Assembly (NCBI RefSeq): GCF_004004555.2
Contig: NZ_SACP01000035.1
Coordinates: 1 to 61,073 of the forward strand
Length of the DNA stretch: 61,073 nt
DNA from: Methylobacterium oryzihabitans
Lineage (GTDB): Bacteria; Pseudomonadota; Alphaproteobacteria; Rhizobiales; Beijerinckiaceae
Direction of reading: 5' to 3'
Shown: in pieces, positions 26,565 through 36,464 of the stretch
Layout of the letters: every line of letters begins with the position of its first letter
Position numbering within the stretch: the stretch's first letter is position 1
Program-made: the position numbers and the translations under genes
The notes under the pieces: generated by a model
Databases searched by the model: none
What the model saw: the letters and a program-made list of their open reading frames with translations, nothing else
What the model was told of the DNA's origin: nothing

Positions 26565-27767
26565 CTATCCGGCGACGCGCAACCGCCCGCGCGGGTCGGC
26601 GCCCGGATCGCGGGCGCCGGGCCCGCCGAGCGCCGTGCACAGGTCGGCCATCGCCGCGAGGCTGTGGATCGGCCGGAAGTCGTGGACGTGCGGCAGCATC
26701 GCCCGGATGCCGGCGGCGCGGGCCTCGAAGCCGTCGAAGCGCAGCAGCGGGTTGAGCCAGACCAGCCGCCGGCACGAGCGCTTGAGCCGGTCCATCTCGA
26801 AGGTCAGGTCCGGCGTCACCTCGCGCTCCAGCCCGTCGGTGAACAGCAGCACCACGGCGCCGCCGCCGAGCACCCGGCGCGACCAGTGCCGGTTGAAGTC
26901 GTGCAGCGCCCCGGCGATGCGGGTGCCGCCCTCCCAGTCCTGGGCCCGGTGGCTCGCCCGCGCCAGCGCCTCGTCGGGGTCGCGGCGGGCGAGCTCGCGG
27001 CTGATGTTGGTCAGCCGCGTCGCGAACACGAAGGCGTGGACCCGCCGCCGCTCGCCGAGCGCGTGCAGGAAGTGCAGGAACAGGCGGGAATACTCGGCCA
27101 TCGAGCCGGAGATGTCGGCGATGGCGACGAGCGGCGGCGGCCGCTCGCGGGGCGCGCGGAACGCGAGGTCGATCAGGCCGCCGCTGCGCACCGTGCGCCG
27201 GAAGGTGCGGCGCGGGTCGATCCGCCCCCGCGGCGTCGGGGTGAAGCGGCGGGTCGGCGTGGCGTCGTCGGGCAGCCGCAGGCCGGCGATGAGGCGGCGG
27301 GCCTGCGCCACCTCGTCGGCGCTCATCTGGGCGAAGTCCTTCGCCTTCAGGGCCTCGCGCTCGGAGACGGTGAGGACCGCGCTCGCCTCGGCCTCCTCGG
27401 AGGGTTTTTCGGGAGAAGGCGGCGGCTTCGGCGCCATCGCCTGCTGCACCCGCAGGGCGCCGGGCCGCGGCGCCTCGGCCGGGCGCTGCCCGGGCGAGAG
27501 CGGCGACATCTGGGCGATGAGCTTCTCGATGAGATCGCGCCGGCGCCAGAACAGCCGGAACGCCTCGTCGAACAGCACCGAATGCTCGTGGCGGCGCACC
27601 AGCACCGCGTGCAGGGTCCAGTAGAACTCGTCGCGGCCGCCGATCCCGGCGGCCTCCACCGCCGCGACGGCGTCGAGGACGTCGCCCGGCCCGACCGGCA
27701 GGCCGGCGGCGCGCAGCGCCCGGGCGAAATACGCGATGTTGTCGGCGAGGCGGCCGGGCACGCTCAT
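26565..27767 (-). CDS. coxE: CoxE-like von Willebrand factor A domain protein
   Basis: VWA protein of the CoxE family, which with the MoxR ATPase CoxD helps mature molybdenum hydroxylases (in Oligotropha, assembly of the CuSMo site). The 400-residue protein has an N-terminal region typical of CoxE (ADNIAYFARALRAAGLPVGP), a Pro/Glu-rich linker around 95-130, and a C-terminal VWA domain with the MIDAS motif DISGS at 218-222 and LLFTDGLERE downstream. Its ATG overlaps the stop of the MoxR gene by four bases (ATGA), so the two are translationally coupled. The organisation matches cox clusters. Confidence 0.88.
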   Translation of the reverse strand: MSVPGRLADNIAYFARALRAAGLPVGPGDVLDAVAAVEAAGIGGRDEFYWTLHAVLVRRHEHSVLFDEAFRLFWRRRDLIEKLIAQMSPLSPGQRPAEAPRPGALRVQQAMAPKPPPSPEKPSEEAEASAVLTVSEREALKAKDFAQMSADEVAQARRLIAGLRLPDDATPTRRFTPTPRGRIDPRRTFRRTVRSGGLIDLAFRAPRERPPPLVAIADISGSMAEYSRLFLHFLHALGERRRVHAFVFATRLTNISRELARRDPDEALARASHRAQDWEGGTRIAGALHDFNRHWSRRVLGGGAVVLLFTDGLEREVTPDLTFEMDRLKRSCRRLVWLNPLLRFDGFEARAAGIRAMLPHVHDFRPIHSLAAMADLCTALGGPGARDPGADPRGRLRVAG

Positions 27768-28666
27768 CGGGGCGCCGACCGCACCTCGTCGAGCAGCGCC
27801 TTGGCCCGGCCGCCCTGCATCGCCTGGATGTCGTCCTGGTACTTCAGCAGCACGCCCAGCGTGTCGGAGACCAGCGCCGGGTCGAGGGCGACGGCGTCGA
27901 GTTCGACGAGCGCGGTGGCCCAGTCGAGGGTCTCGGCGACGCCGGGCGCCTTGAACAGGTCCTCGCGGCGGATCGCCTGCACGAAGGCGACCACGTCCCG
28001 CGACAACCGCTCGGGCGCACCGGGCAGGCGGCGATGCAGGATCGCGAGTTCGCGCCCGGCGTCCGGGTAGTCGACCCAGTGGTAGAGGCAGCGGCGCTTG
28101 AGGGCGTCGTGGATCTCGCGGGTGCGGTTCGAGGTCACGATCACCACCGGCGGCTCGGGCGCCCGCACGGTGCCGAGTTCGGGAATGGTGACCTGGAAGT
28201 CGGAGAGGATTTCGAGCAGGTAGGCCTCGAACGCCTCGTCGGTGCGGTCGAGTTCATCGATCAGCAGCACCGGCGCCCCGCCCTCCCCCGGTTCCAGCGC
28301 CCGCAGCAGCGGCCGGCGGATGAGGTAGCGGTCGGAGAACAGCTCGGATTCGAGCCGGTCGCGGTCGAGCCCGCCGCCGGCCTCGGCGAGGCGGATCGCC
28401 ATCATCTGCCCGGCATAGTTCCACTCGTAGACCGCCGCCGCGACGTCGAGCCCCTCGTAGCATTGCAGCCGGATCAGCGGCCGCCCGAGGCTCGCCGCCA
28501 GCACCTTGGCGATCTCGGTCTTGCCCACCCCCGCCTCGCCCTCGAGGAGCAGCGGCCGGCGCAGGCGCAGCGACAGGAACACGACGGTCGCCAGCGCCCG
28601 GTCGGCGACGTAGCCGCCGGAGGAGAGCAGGGCGTGGGTCTCGTCGATGGAGGTGGGCAGGGGCAT
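27764..28666 (-). CDS. coxD: MoxR-family AAA ATPase (CoxD-like)
   Basis: AAA+ chaperone-like ATPase of 300 residues. Walker A is GEAGVGKT at 43-50, Walker B VLLIDELDR at 133-141 and sensor 1 VIVTSNRTREI, with the MoxR-typical LQCYEGLDVAAAVYEWNY segment near 68-84. In cox clusters CoxD, with CoxE, acts in post-translational assembly of the hydroxylase active site. The four-base overlap with coxE downstream supports a joint function. Upstream on the same strand a GIY-YIG gene and nested inverted repeat separate it from coxM, so cotranscription with the structural genes may be interrupted. Confidence 0.9.
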   Translation of the reverse strand: MPLPTSIDETHALLSSGGYVADRALATVVFLSLRLRRPLLLEGEAGVGKTEIAKVLAASLGRPLIRLQCYEGLDVAAAVYEWNYAGQMMAIRLAEAGGGLDRDRLESELFSDRYLIRRPLLRALEPGEGGAPVLLIDELDRTDEAFEAYLLEILSDFQVTIPELGTVRAPEPPVVIVTSNRTREIHDALKRRCLYHWVDYPDAGRELAILHRRLPGAPERLSRDVVAFVQAIRREDLFKAPGVAETLDWATALVELDAVALDPALVSDTLGVLLKYQDDIQAMQGGRAKALLDEVRSAPR

Positions 28667-28734
28667 GCGGGGGTCCGGGGGATGTTTCGGAGAGGTGCGC
28701 GGTCTTCAAAGGGCGTATCCGCCCATGACGACCT

Positions 28735-28906
28735 CCCCTTTCCCGGACGACTAAAACGAAGTGGAAGGAGATCCGGGATCCAGCACAACAAGCCGCGAAG
28801 CGTCCGTACTCACCCACGGTGCCGACAGACTGAGCCGCTCCGCGGCACTTCCTTCGCTGGATCCCGGATCTCCTTCCGCTGACGCTTCAGTCGTCCGGGA
28901 AAGGGG
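28735..28906. repeat. Nested double inverted repeat
   Basis: Outer arms CCCCTTTCCCGGACGACT (28735-28752) and AGTCGTCCGGGAAAGGGG (28889-28906) are an exact 18-bp inverted pair. Inside them GGAAGGAGATCCGGGATC... (28763-28784) pairs exactly with the 22-bp arm at 28856-28877, enclosing about 71 nt. The whole can fold into a long stem with an internal loop. No coding function is visible. It lies between the MoxR and GIY-YIG genes. Confidence 0.85.
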
Positions 28907-28917
28907 TGGGAGTTCGG

Positions 28918-29211
28918 TTAGCGGTTCAGGTCCTCCGTCAGATCGCGCCAGTCCGGGTTCATGGTCTCGATCAGCGCGAGCTTCCAGGCCCGCCGCCACT
29001 TCTTGATCGCGTATTCGCGCTGGCGGGCTTCGACGATGCGGTCGTAGCCCTCGTACCAGACCAGGGCCCTGACCCCATAGCGGGTGGTGAACCCCTCGGC
29101 GAAAGCCTGCTGATGCTCGTGAACCCTTCGGGCCAGATCGACCGTCGAGCCCACGTAGAGCGTGCCGTTGCGCCCGCTCGCCAGCATGTAGACGAAGCCG
29201 CCCGGCGCCAT
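28918..29211 (-). CDS. GIY-YIG domain nuclease-like protein
   Basis: Small 97-residue single-domain protein of the GIY-YIG superfamily (UPF0213/YhbQ-like). Landmarks: the first strand FVYMLAS (the GIY equivalent is VYM), NGTLYVGSTVDLARRVHEH (YIG equivalent YVG, then the conserved Arg helix), YGVRALVWYEGYD, and EARQREYAIKKWRRAWKLAL, with the catalytic-type Glu and basic C-terminal segment. Such stand-alone domains are DNA-nicking nucleases of unclear role. It interrupts the cox gene order between coxM and the MoxR gene, immediately next to a nested inverted repeat, which suggests later acquisition. ATG at 29211 begins the domain. Confidence 0.88.
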   Translation of the reverse strand: MAPGGFVYMLASGRNGTLYVGSTVDLARRVHEHQQAFAEGFTTRYGVRALVWYEGYDRIVEARQREYAIKKWRRAWKLALIETMNPDWRDLTEDLNR

Positions 29212-29273
29212 CGCCCGCTCCCGGCCCTGTTCGCGCCGGGAGCATAGCAAGAACCTGCCGCAGCGGCAGCGTC

Positions 29274-30071
29274 CTACCGGTCCGCCGCCTTCTGCACCGC
29301 CCGCCGGGCCATCACGCCGATGAGGTGCGCCCGGTAGGCCGCATCCGCGTGCAGGTCGCTGTTGAGCCCGTCCGGCGAGGCCGACATGCCCTCCAGCGAT
29401 TTCGGCGAGAACCGCTTGGCCAGGGCGTCCTCGGCTTCGGTCCAGCGAAACACCCCGTTCGAGCCCGAGCCGGTCACCGCGACCCGGATGTCGCTCGGGC
29501 GCTTGGCGACGAAGACGCCGACGAGGGCGTAGCGCGAGGCCGGGTTGCGGAACTTCTCGTAGGCCGCCTTGTGCGGGATCGGGAAGCTCACCCCGGTGAC
29601 GATCTCGCCCTCCTCCAAAGCGGTCTCGAACAGGCCGAGGAAGAACTCCTCCGACGACAGCTTGCGCTTGTTGGTGAGGATGGTGGCGCCCAGCGCGAGG
29701 CAGGCCGCCGGGTAGTCGGCCGCCGGGTCGTTGTTGGCGACCGAGCCGCCGATCGTGCCGCGGTGGCGCACCGCCGGGTCGCCGATCAGGGCGGCGAGTT
29801 CGGCGAGCGCGGGGATCGCCTCCTTCACCTCGGCCGATTCGGCCACCGCGCCGTGGGTGGTCATCGCCGCGATGGTGAGCGAGCGCGGCGTGCGCTCGAT
29901 GCCGACGAGGTCGGGGATGCGGCCGAGGTCGATCAGGCTCTCGGGCGCGGCGAGGCGCTGCTTCATCGTCGGCAGCAGGGTGTGCCCGCCGGCCACGATC
30001 TTGGCGCCGTCGGTGAGGAGGCCGACGGCCTCCTTGACGCTGGTCGGACGGTGATAGTCGAAGGCGTACAT
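29274..30071 (-). CDS. coxM: Molybdenum hydroxylase FAD subunit (CoxM-like, medium subunit)
   Basis: FAD-binding subunit of a CO dehydrogenase/xanthine dehydrogenase-type hydroxylase, passing electrons from the FeS subunit to an acceptor. The 265-residue protein starts MYAFDYHRPTSVKEAVGLL, contains the FAD pyrophosphate-binding AGGHTLLPTMKQRL near residue 32 and the second motif RHRGTIGGSVANNDPAAD near residue 104, as in CoxM, and a C-terminal CO_deh_flav_C-like domain. It follows the large subunit by 15 nt. The S-L-M gene order is that of form II clusters. Confidence 0.93.
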   Translation of the reverse strand: MYAFDYHRPTSVKEAVGLLTDGAKIVAGGHTLLPTMKQRLAAPESLIDLGRIPDLVGIERTPRSLTIAAMTTHGAVAESAEVKEAIPALAELAALIGDPAVRHRGTIGGSVANNDPAADYPAACLALGATILTNKRKLSSEEFFLGLFETALEEGEIVTGVSFPIPHKAAYEKFRNPASRYALVGVFVAKRPSDIRVAVTGSGSNGVFRWTEAEDALAKRFSPKSLEGMSASPDGLNSDLHADAAYRAHLIGVMARRAVQKAADR

Positions 30072-30086
30072 CGCGGAGACCTCCTG

Positions 30087-32453
30087 TTATTCGGCGGCGA
30101 GCGGCTGCGGGCGGCTGGCCTGGGCGGCGCGCCAGACGGCGAGGGGCGTCGCCGGCATGGCGATGCCCTCGTGGCCGAGGGCGTCCGTGAGGGCGTTCAT
30201 CACCGCGGCCGGCGCGGCGATCGCCCCGGCCTCGCCGCAGCCCTTGATCCCGAGCGGGTTCGACGGGCAGGGCGTCACGGTCATGCCGACCGCGAAGGAC
30301 GGAAAATCCTCGGCGCGCGGCATGCGGTAATCCATGAAGCTCGCGGTCACGAGCTGGCCGTCGGCATCGTAGACCGCGCCCTCGTAGAGCGCCTGTCCGA
30401 CCCCCTGCGCGATGCCGCCGTGGACCTGCCCCTCGACGATCATCGGGTTGATGACGGTGCCGAAATCGTCGACCGCGGTGAACCGCGCGATGGTGACGTG
30501 CCCGGTCTCCGGATCGACCTCCAGCTCGCAGATGTGCATCCCGGCCGGGAAGGTGAAGTTGGTGGGATCGTAGAACGCCCCCTCCTTCAGCCCCGGCTCG
30601 AGGTCGGCGCCGGAGAACTTGTGGGCGACGTAGGCCTGGAGCGCCACCTCGCCGAAGGCGAGGGAGCGGTCGGTGCCGGCGACCCCGAAGCGGCCGTCCT
30701 TGAACTCGATGTCGCCCTCGCCGGCCTCCAGCACGTAGGCGGCGACCTTGCGGCCCTTGGCGATCACCTTGTCGATCGCCTTGGCGATGGCCGACATCCC
30801 GACCGCGCCGGAGCGCGAGCCGTAGGTGCCCATGCCGAACTGCACCTTGTCGGTGTCGCCGTGCACGATGGTGACGCTGTCGATCGGCACCCCGAGCCGG
30901 TCGGAGACGAGCTGGGCGAAGGTGGTCTCGTGGCCCTGGCCGTGGCTGTGCGAGCCGGTCAGCACCTCGATCGAGCCGGTCGGGTTCACCCGCACCTCCG
31001 CCGATTCCCACAGGCCGACGCCGGCGCCGAGCGCGCCGACCGCCTGGGACGGCGCGATGCCGCAGGCCTCGATGTAGGACGAGTAGCCCAGGCCCCGCAA
31101 CTTGCCGGTGCGGGCGCTCTCGCGGCGGCGCTTCGGGAAGCCCTTGACGTCGGCGATCTCCAGCGCCTTGTCGAGGGAGGCGCCGTAATCGCCGCAATCG
31201 TAGTTCATGATGACCGGCGTCTGGTGCGGGAAGCTCCGGACGTAGTTCCGGCGCCGGAACCGGGCGGGGTCCTGGCCGAGCTGGCGCGCCGCGACCTCGA
31301 CGATGCGCTCGATGACGAAGGTCGCCTCCGGCCGCCCGGCGCCGCGATAGGCGTCGACCGGCGCGGTGTTGGTGTAGACGCCGTCGACCTCGCAGTAGAT
31401 CGCCGGGATGTTGTACTGGCCCGACAGCAGCGGCGCGTAGAGGTAGGTCGGCACCGACGAGGCGAAGGTCGAGAGATACGCGCCGAGATTGGCGATGGTG
31501 TGGACCTTGAGGCCGAGGATCTTGCCGCCCTCGTCGAGCGCCATCTCGGCCCGGGTGACGTGGTCGCGGCCGTGGGCGTCGCACAGGAACGCCTCGGTGC
31601 GGTCGCAGGTCCACTTCACCGGCCGGCCGACCTTCTTCGCCGCCCAGACGCAGACCGTCTCCTCGGCGTAGATGAAGATCTTCGAGCCGAACCCGCCGCC
31701 GACATCGGGGGCGACGACCCGCAGCTTGTTCTCCGGCGCGATGCCGATGAAGGCCGACAGCACCAGCCGGGCGACGTGGGGGTTCTGGCTCGTGGTGTAG
31801 AGGGTGAACGCCTCCTCGGCGTCGTCGTACTCGCCGACCGCGGCCCGCGGCTCGATCGGGTTGGGGACCAGCCGGTTGTTGACGATGTCGAGGCCGACCA
31901 CGTGGGCGGCGCGCCCGAAGGCGGCGTCGACCTCCGGCTTGTTGCCGAGGTGCCAGTTGAACACGACGTTGTCGGGCGCCTCGTCGTGGACCGTCGTGCC
32001 GGCGCCGGCGGCCCTGGCGGTCTCGACCACCGGGGTGAGCACGTCGTACTCGACGGTGATCGCCTCGACGGCGTCCTTGGCCTGGTTGAGGGTCTCGGCC
32101 ACCACCACGGCGACGTGGTCGCCGACGTAGCGCACCTTGCCCTGGGCCAAAGCCGGGTGCGGCCCGGCCTTCATCGGCGTGCCGTCCTTGGAGTGGATCA
32201 TCCAGCCGCAGATCAGCCCGCCGACCTTGTCGGCGGCGAGGTCCTCGCCGGTGAGGACCGCCAGCACCCCGGGCATCGCCCGCGCCGCCGCCGCATCGAT
32301 GCCGCGGATCGCCGCGTGGGCGTGCGGCGAGCGCAGGAAACAGGCATGGGCCTGTCCCGGACGGTTGATGTCGTCGACGTACCGGCCCTTGCCGGTGATG
32401 AAGCGCTGGTCCTCCTTGCGGCGCACGGGGGCGCCGATGCCGGTGGCGGTCAT
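30087..32453 (-). CDS. coxL: Molybdopterin-binding large subunit, form II CoxL type
   Basis: Catalytic subunit (788 residues) of a molybdenum hydroxylase, carrying the Mo-molybdopterin cytosine dinucleotide cofactor. Key segments are RRKEDQRFITGKGRYVDD at the start, VVAPDVGGGFGSK near 247-258 and the active-site loop AYRGAGR at 368-374. True aerobic CO dehydrogenase (form I) has AYRCSFR with the Cu-binding Cys; this sequence has the form II loop, so no Cys ligand is present, and CO oxidation is doubtful. A conserved C-terminal GCGEAGAI motif (MCD/Glu region) is present. ATG at 32453 is preferred over 32483 because GGGAGAGA lies seven bases upstream. Possible substrates include aldehydes or N-heterocycles. 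Confidence 0.92.
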   Translation of the reverse strand: MTATGIGAPVRRKEDQRFITGKGRYVDDINRPGQAHACFLRSPHAHAAIRGIDAAAARAMPGVLAVLTGEDLAADKVGGLICGWMIHSKDGTPMKAGPHPALAQGKVRYVGDHVAVVVAETLNQAKDAVEAITVEYDVLTPVVETARAAGAGTTVHDEAPDNVVFNWHLGNKPEVDAAFGRAAHVVGLDIVNNRLVPNPIEPRAAVGEYDDAEEAFTLYTTSQNPHVARLVLSAFIGIAPENKLRVVAPDVGGGFGSKIFIYAEETVCVWAAKKVGRPVKWTCDRTEAFLCDAHGRDHVTRAEMALDEGGKILGLKVHTIANLGAYLSTFASSVPTYLYAPLLSGQYNIPAIYCEVDGVYTNTAPVDAYRGAGRPEATFVIERIVEVAARQLGQDPARFRRRNYVRSFPHQTPVIMNYDCGDYGASLDKALEIADVKGFPKRRRESARTGKLRGLGYSSYIEACGIAPSQAVGALGAGVGLWESAEVRVNPTGSIEVLTGSHSHGQGHETTFAQLVSDRLGVPIDSVTIVHGDTDKVQFGMGTYGSRSGAVGMSAIAKAIDKVIAKGRKVAAYVLEAGEGDIEFKDGRFGVAGTDRSLAFGEVALQAYVAHKFSGADLEPGLKEGAFYDPTNFTFPAGMHICELEVDPETGHVTIARFTAVDDFGTVINPMIVEGQVHGGIAQGVGQALYEGAVYDADGQLVTASFMDYRMPRAEDFPSFAVGMTVTPCPSNPLGIKGCGEAGAIAAPAAVMNALTDALGHEGIAMPATPLAVWRAAQASRPQPLAAE

Positions 32454-32585
32454 GCGTGTCTCTCCCATGATGGGCCGGGTCACGCCGTGGCTGGGGCCCC
32501 GGGGCCGGCGCTCGTTCTTGTGTGGTGGGGGTGTCGTCGGGGCGCGGCCCTCCCCCTTTGCGGGGGCTGTCTGGGAAAAGAAGGG

Positions 32586-32640
32586 GCGCGCCTCCCCTCT
32601 CCCACCCGGGAGAGGGGATCCCGCGCTCGAGCTTGAAAGG
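32586..32640. repeat. Short, internally deleted copy of the CCCCTCTCCC repeat
   Basis: GCGCGCCTCCCCTCTCCCAC, then CCGGGAGAGGGGATCCCGCG. It joins the outer end of the right arm and of the left arm of the repeats at 17484 and 24523 with the middle missing. It lies in the 237-nt gap between the large and small cox subunit genes. Confidence 0.7.
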
Positions 32641-32690
32641 AATTTGCCCTAAACAGCTTGGGGCTGAAGGGGGAGGGTCGGCGCGTGATC

Positions 32691-33188
<498 letters not shown>

Positions 33189-33367
33189 GGTGCCTTCCTC
33201 CTCTCGGGCCGGACCGGGGGAGCCCTCGTCGGGTCCCGCGGCGGCGGATCGCCGGGCCGTTCGCCCGCGTTCTTGGAATTGCTCGAATTCGAGTGTCAAC
33301 CGCCGCCCGCGGGCGGTCAAGCCGTCCCAAGCGGCATCTTTCGCCCCCGAAATCGGCCGCGATGCCG

Positions 33368-33445
33368 CATCACGCCGCGCTGCGGGCCGCCTCCACCTCC
33401 TTGGCGCATCAGGCGGCGCTGCGGGCCGCCGCGACCTCCTTGGCG
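33368..33445. repeat. 39-bp tandem duplication at the coxG 3' end
   Basis: Two adjacent 39-nt copies, 33368-33406 and 33407-33445, both starting CATCA and sharing GCGCTGCGGGCCGCC and ACCTCCTTGGCG. On the minus strand the upstream copy encodes the last 11 residues and TGA stop of coxG; the downstream copy repeats the same codons and an in-frame TGA (AKEV(A/E)AARSAA-stop), with only a few substitutions. Confidence 0.85.
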
Positions 33446-33873
33446 AAGGTGTCGAAGAAGCCGTCGGCGTACTTCTTGGCCACCCCGTTGATGAGGCGGC
33501 CGCCGAGCTGCGCGATCTTGCCGCCGACGCTGGCCTCGACGTCGTAGGTCATCCTGGTCTGGCCGTCCTCGGCCGGCTCCAGCCGCACCGTCGCGCCGCC
33601 CTTGGCGAAGCCGGCGACGCCGCCCTGGCCCTCGCCGGAGATGCGGTAGCCGTTCGGCGGGTCGATGTCGGACAGCGTCACCTTGCCCTTGAACGTCGCC
33701 TTGACCGGGCCGACCGCGATCTTGGCCGCGGCCTGCAGCTCGTTGTCGGCGGTGCGCTCCAGGCTCTCGCAGCCCGGGATGCAGCGCTTGAGCACCTCGG
33801 GGTCGTTGAGCGCCGCCCACACCGTCTCCTGGTCGGCCGGCAGCACGACCTCGCCGGTCATCGTCATCGCCAT
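33409..33873 (-). CDS. coxG: CoxG-like SRPBCC protein (carbon monoxide dehydrogenase subunit G family)
   Basis: A 154-residue hotdog/START-like SRPBCC fold protein of the CoxG family, thought to recruit or anchor the hydroxylase to the membrane or assist maturation. Conserved segments are MTGEVVLPADQETVWAALND, the PGCESLERTADN loop after the LKRCI start of the second strand, VGPVKATFKGKVTLSDIDPP and a glycine-rich KIAQLGGRLI at the C-terminus. ATG at 33873 is chosen as homology starts there. Codons for its last residues and stop are duplicated in tandem immediately downstream. It is the first gene of the cox block and divergent from the liv operon. Confidence 0.88.
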   Translation of the reverse strand: MAMTMTGEVVLPADQETVWAALNDPEVLKRCIPGCESLERTADNELQAAAKIAVGPVKATFKGKVTLSDIDPPNGYRISGEGQGGVAGFAKGGATVRLEPAEDGQTRMTYDVEASVGGKIAQLGGRLINGVAKKYADGFFDTFAKEVAAARSAA

Positions 33874-34134
33874 GGCGTTCCCCCCGCTCTCCTGTTGTGG
33901 TGACGACCTCAGGATAGCGGAGCAGTGGGGTGCGGGCCAGCCGGACGGACCCCCACGCTCCACATCCGCGCTCCACCCCATGCGCGGAGCGAAACCCTGC
34001 ATTGTGGTGTGGTGCGGGGCTTGCTAGGACTTCGCCGAGAGGGCCGGACCCGAGAAGAACCGCCGGCCGGACAGGGACATCGCGCGCCGGTCGCCGCCAC
34101 GAGCGACGCCGCCGCAGGGGGGCAGAGGGACCGC

Positions 34135-35051
<917 letters not shown>

Positions 35052-35052
<1 letters not shown>

Positions 35053-36464
35053 TGAGCGCCCCCGCGATCACGGCGGCCCCCGCCGCCACCCGCCCGGCGG
35101 TCGACGCCGGCGCCATCGTCAAGGACGCGCTGCTGTTCGCGCTCGTCACCTTCGGCCTGTGCGTGCCGGTGGTGGCCCTGCGCACCGATCTCAGCGCCAC
35201 CAGCGCCCTCGACCTCAAGCCGCGCTGGGGCCTCGTTGCGATCCTGTGCGGAATCGTCTTCGTGGCCCGGCTCGCCCAGCGCTTCGTGCTCGCCAACCGC
35301 GACGCCCGCCGGGCGCTGACCCCGTCGCCGGCCCAGGCGACCGAGGCAGTCGGCGCGGCGCCGAACGCCGCCCAGCGGATCTCGGGCTTCGGCCTGCCGC
35401 TGTTCCTCGGCATCGCCGTGACGTTCCCGCTCCTCGTCGTGCTCGGCACCGGGGGCCTGGGCGAATCACGCTACTGGATCGACCTCGGCATCCTGATCCT
35501 CACCTACGTGATGCTCGGCTGGGGGCTGAACATCGTGGTCGGCCTCGCCGGCCTGCTCGACCTCGGCTACGTCGCGTTCTACGCCGTCGGCGCCTATTCC
35601 TACGCGCTGCTGTCGACGACGTTCGGGCTGTCGTTCTGGGTCTGCCTGCCGCTCGCCGGGCTGTTCGCCGGCCTGTGGGGGATGATCCTCGGCTTCCCGG
35701 TCCTGCGCCTGCGCGGCGATTACCTCGCCATCGTGACGCTGGCCTTCGGCGAGATCATCCGGCTGGTGCTCATCAACTGGACCGACTTCTCGGGCGGAGC
35801 CGCCGGCATCTCGTCGATCCCCCGCGCCACCTTCTTCGGCCTGCCCTTCACCGCCGACGAGGACGGCTTCGCGGCGACCTTCGGGCTCGAGTTCAACCCG
35901 ATGCAGCGGGTGATCTTCCTGTACTACCTCATCCTGGTGCTGGCGCTCGTCACCAGCCTCGTGACGATCCGCCTGCGCCGGCTGCCGATCGGCCGCGCCT
36001 GGGAGGCCCTGCGCGAGGACGAGATCGCCTGCCGCTCGCTCGGCATCAACACCACCAACACCAAGCTCACCGCCTTCGCGCTCGGCGCGATGTTCGGCGG
36101 CTTCGCCGGCTCGTTCTTCGCCGTGCGCCAGGGCTTCATCAGCCCGGAGAGCTTCAACTTCCTCGAGAGCGCCATCATCCTCGCCATCGTGGTGCTCGGC
36201 GGCATGGGCTCGCAGATCGGCGTCGCGATCGCCGCGGTCGCGATGGTCGGCGGGCCCGAATTGCTGCGCAACCTCGGCTTCCTCAAGGCGGTGTTCGGCG
36301 AGGGGTTCGACCCCAACGAGTACCGCCTGCTGCTGTTCGGCCTCGCCATGGTGGTGATGATGATCTGGCGCCCCCGCGGCCTGATCTCCGAGCGCTCGCC
36401 CTCGGTGGTGCTCAAGGAGCGCAAGCGCATCTCCGGCTCGCTGGTGAAGGAGGGGCACGGCTGA
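35052..36464 (+). CDS. livM: Branched-chain amino acid-type ABC transporter permease LivM
   Basis: Second permease, 470 residues, longer than many LivM proteins because of an N-terminal extension of about 140 residues with two or three extra hydrophobic segments before the standard domain (ILTYVMLGWGLNIVVGLAGL onward). Later segments include FYAVGAYSYALL, GDYLAIVTLAFGEIIRLVL and the EAA-like loop REDEIACRSLGINTTNTKL, and VVLGGMGSQIGV. ATG overlaps the livH stop; its own stop overlaps the livG start. Extended LivM (with an LIV-H/M N-terminal domain) is common in Alphaproteobacteria. Confidence 0.94.
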
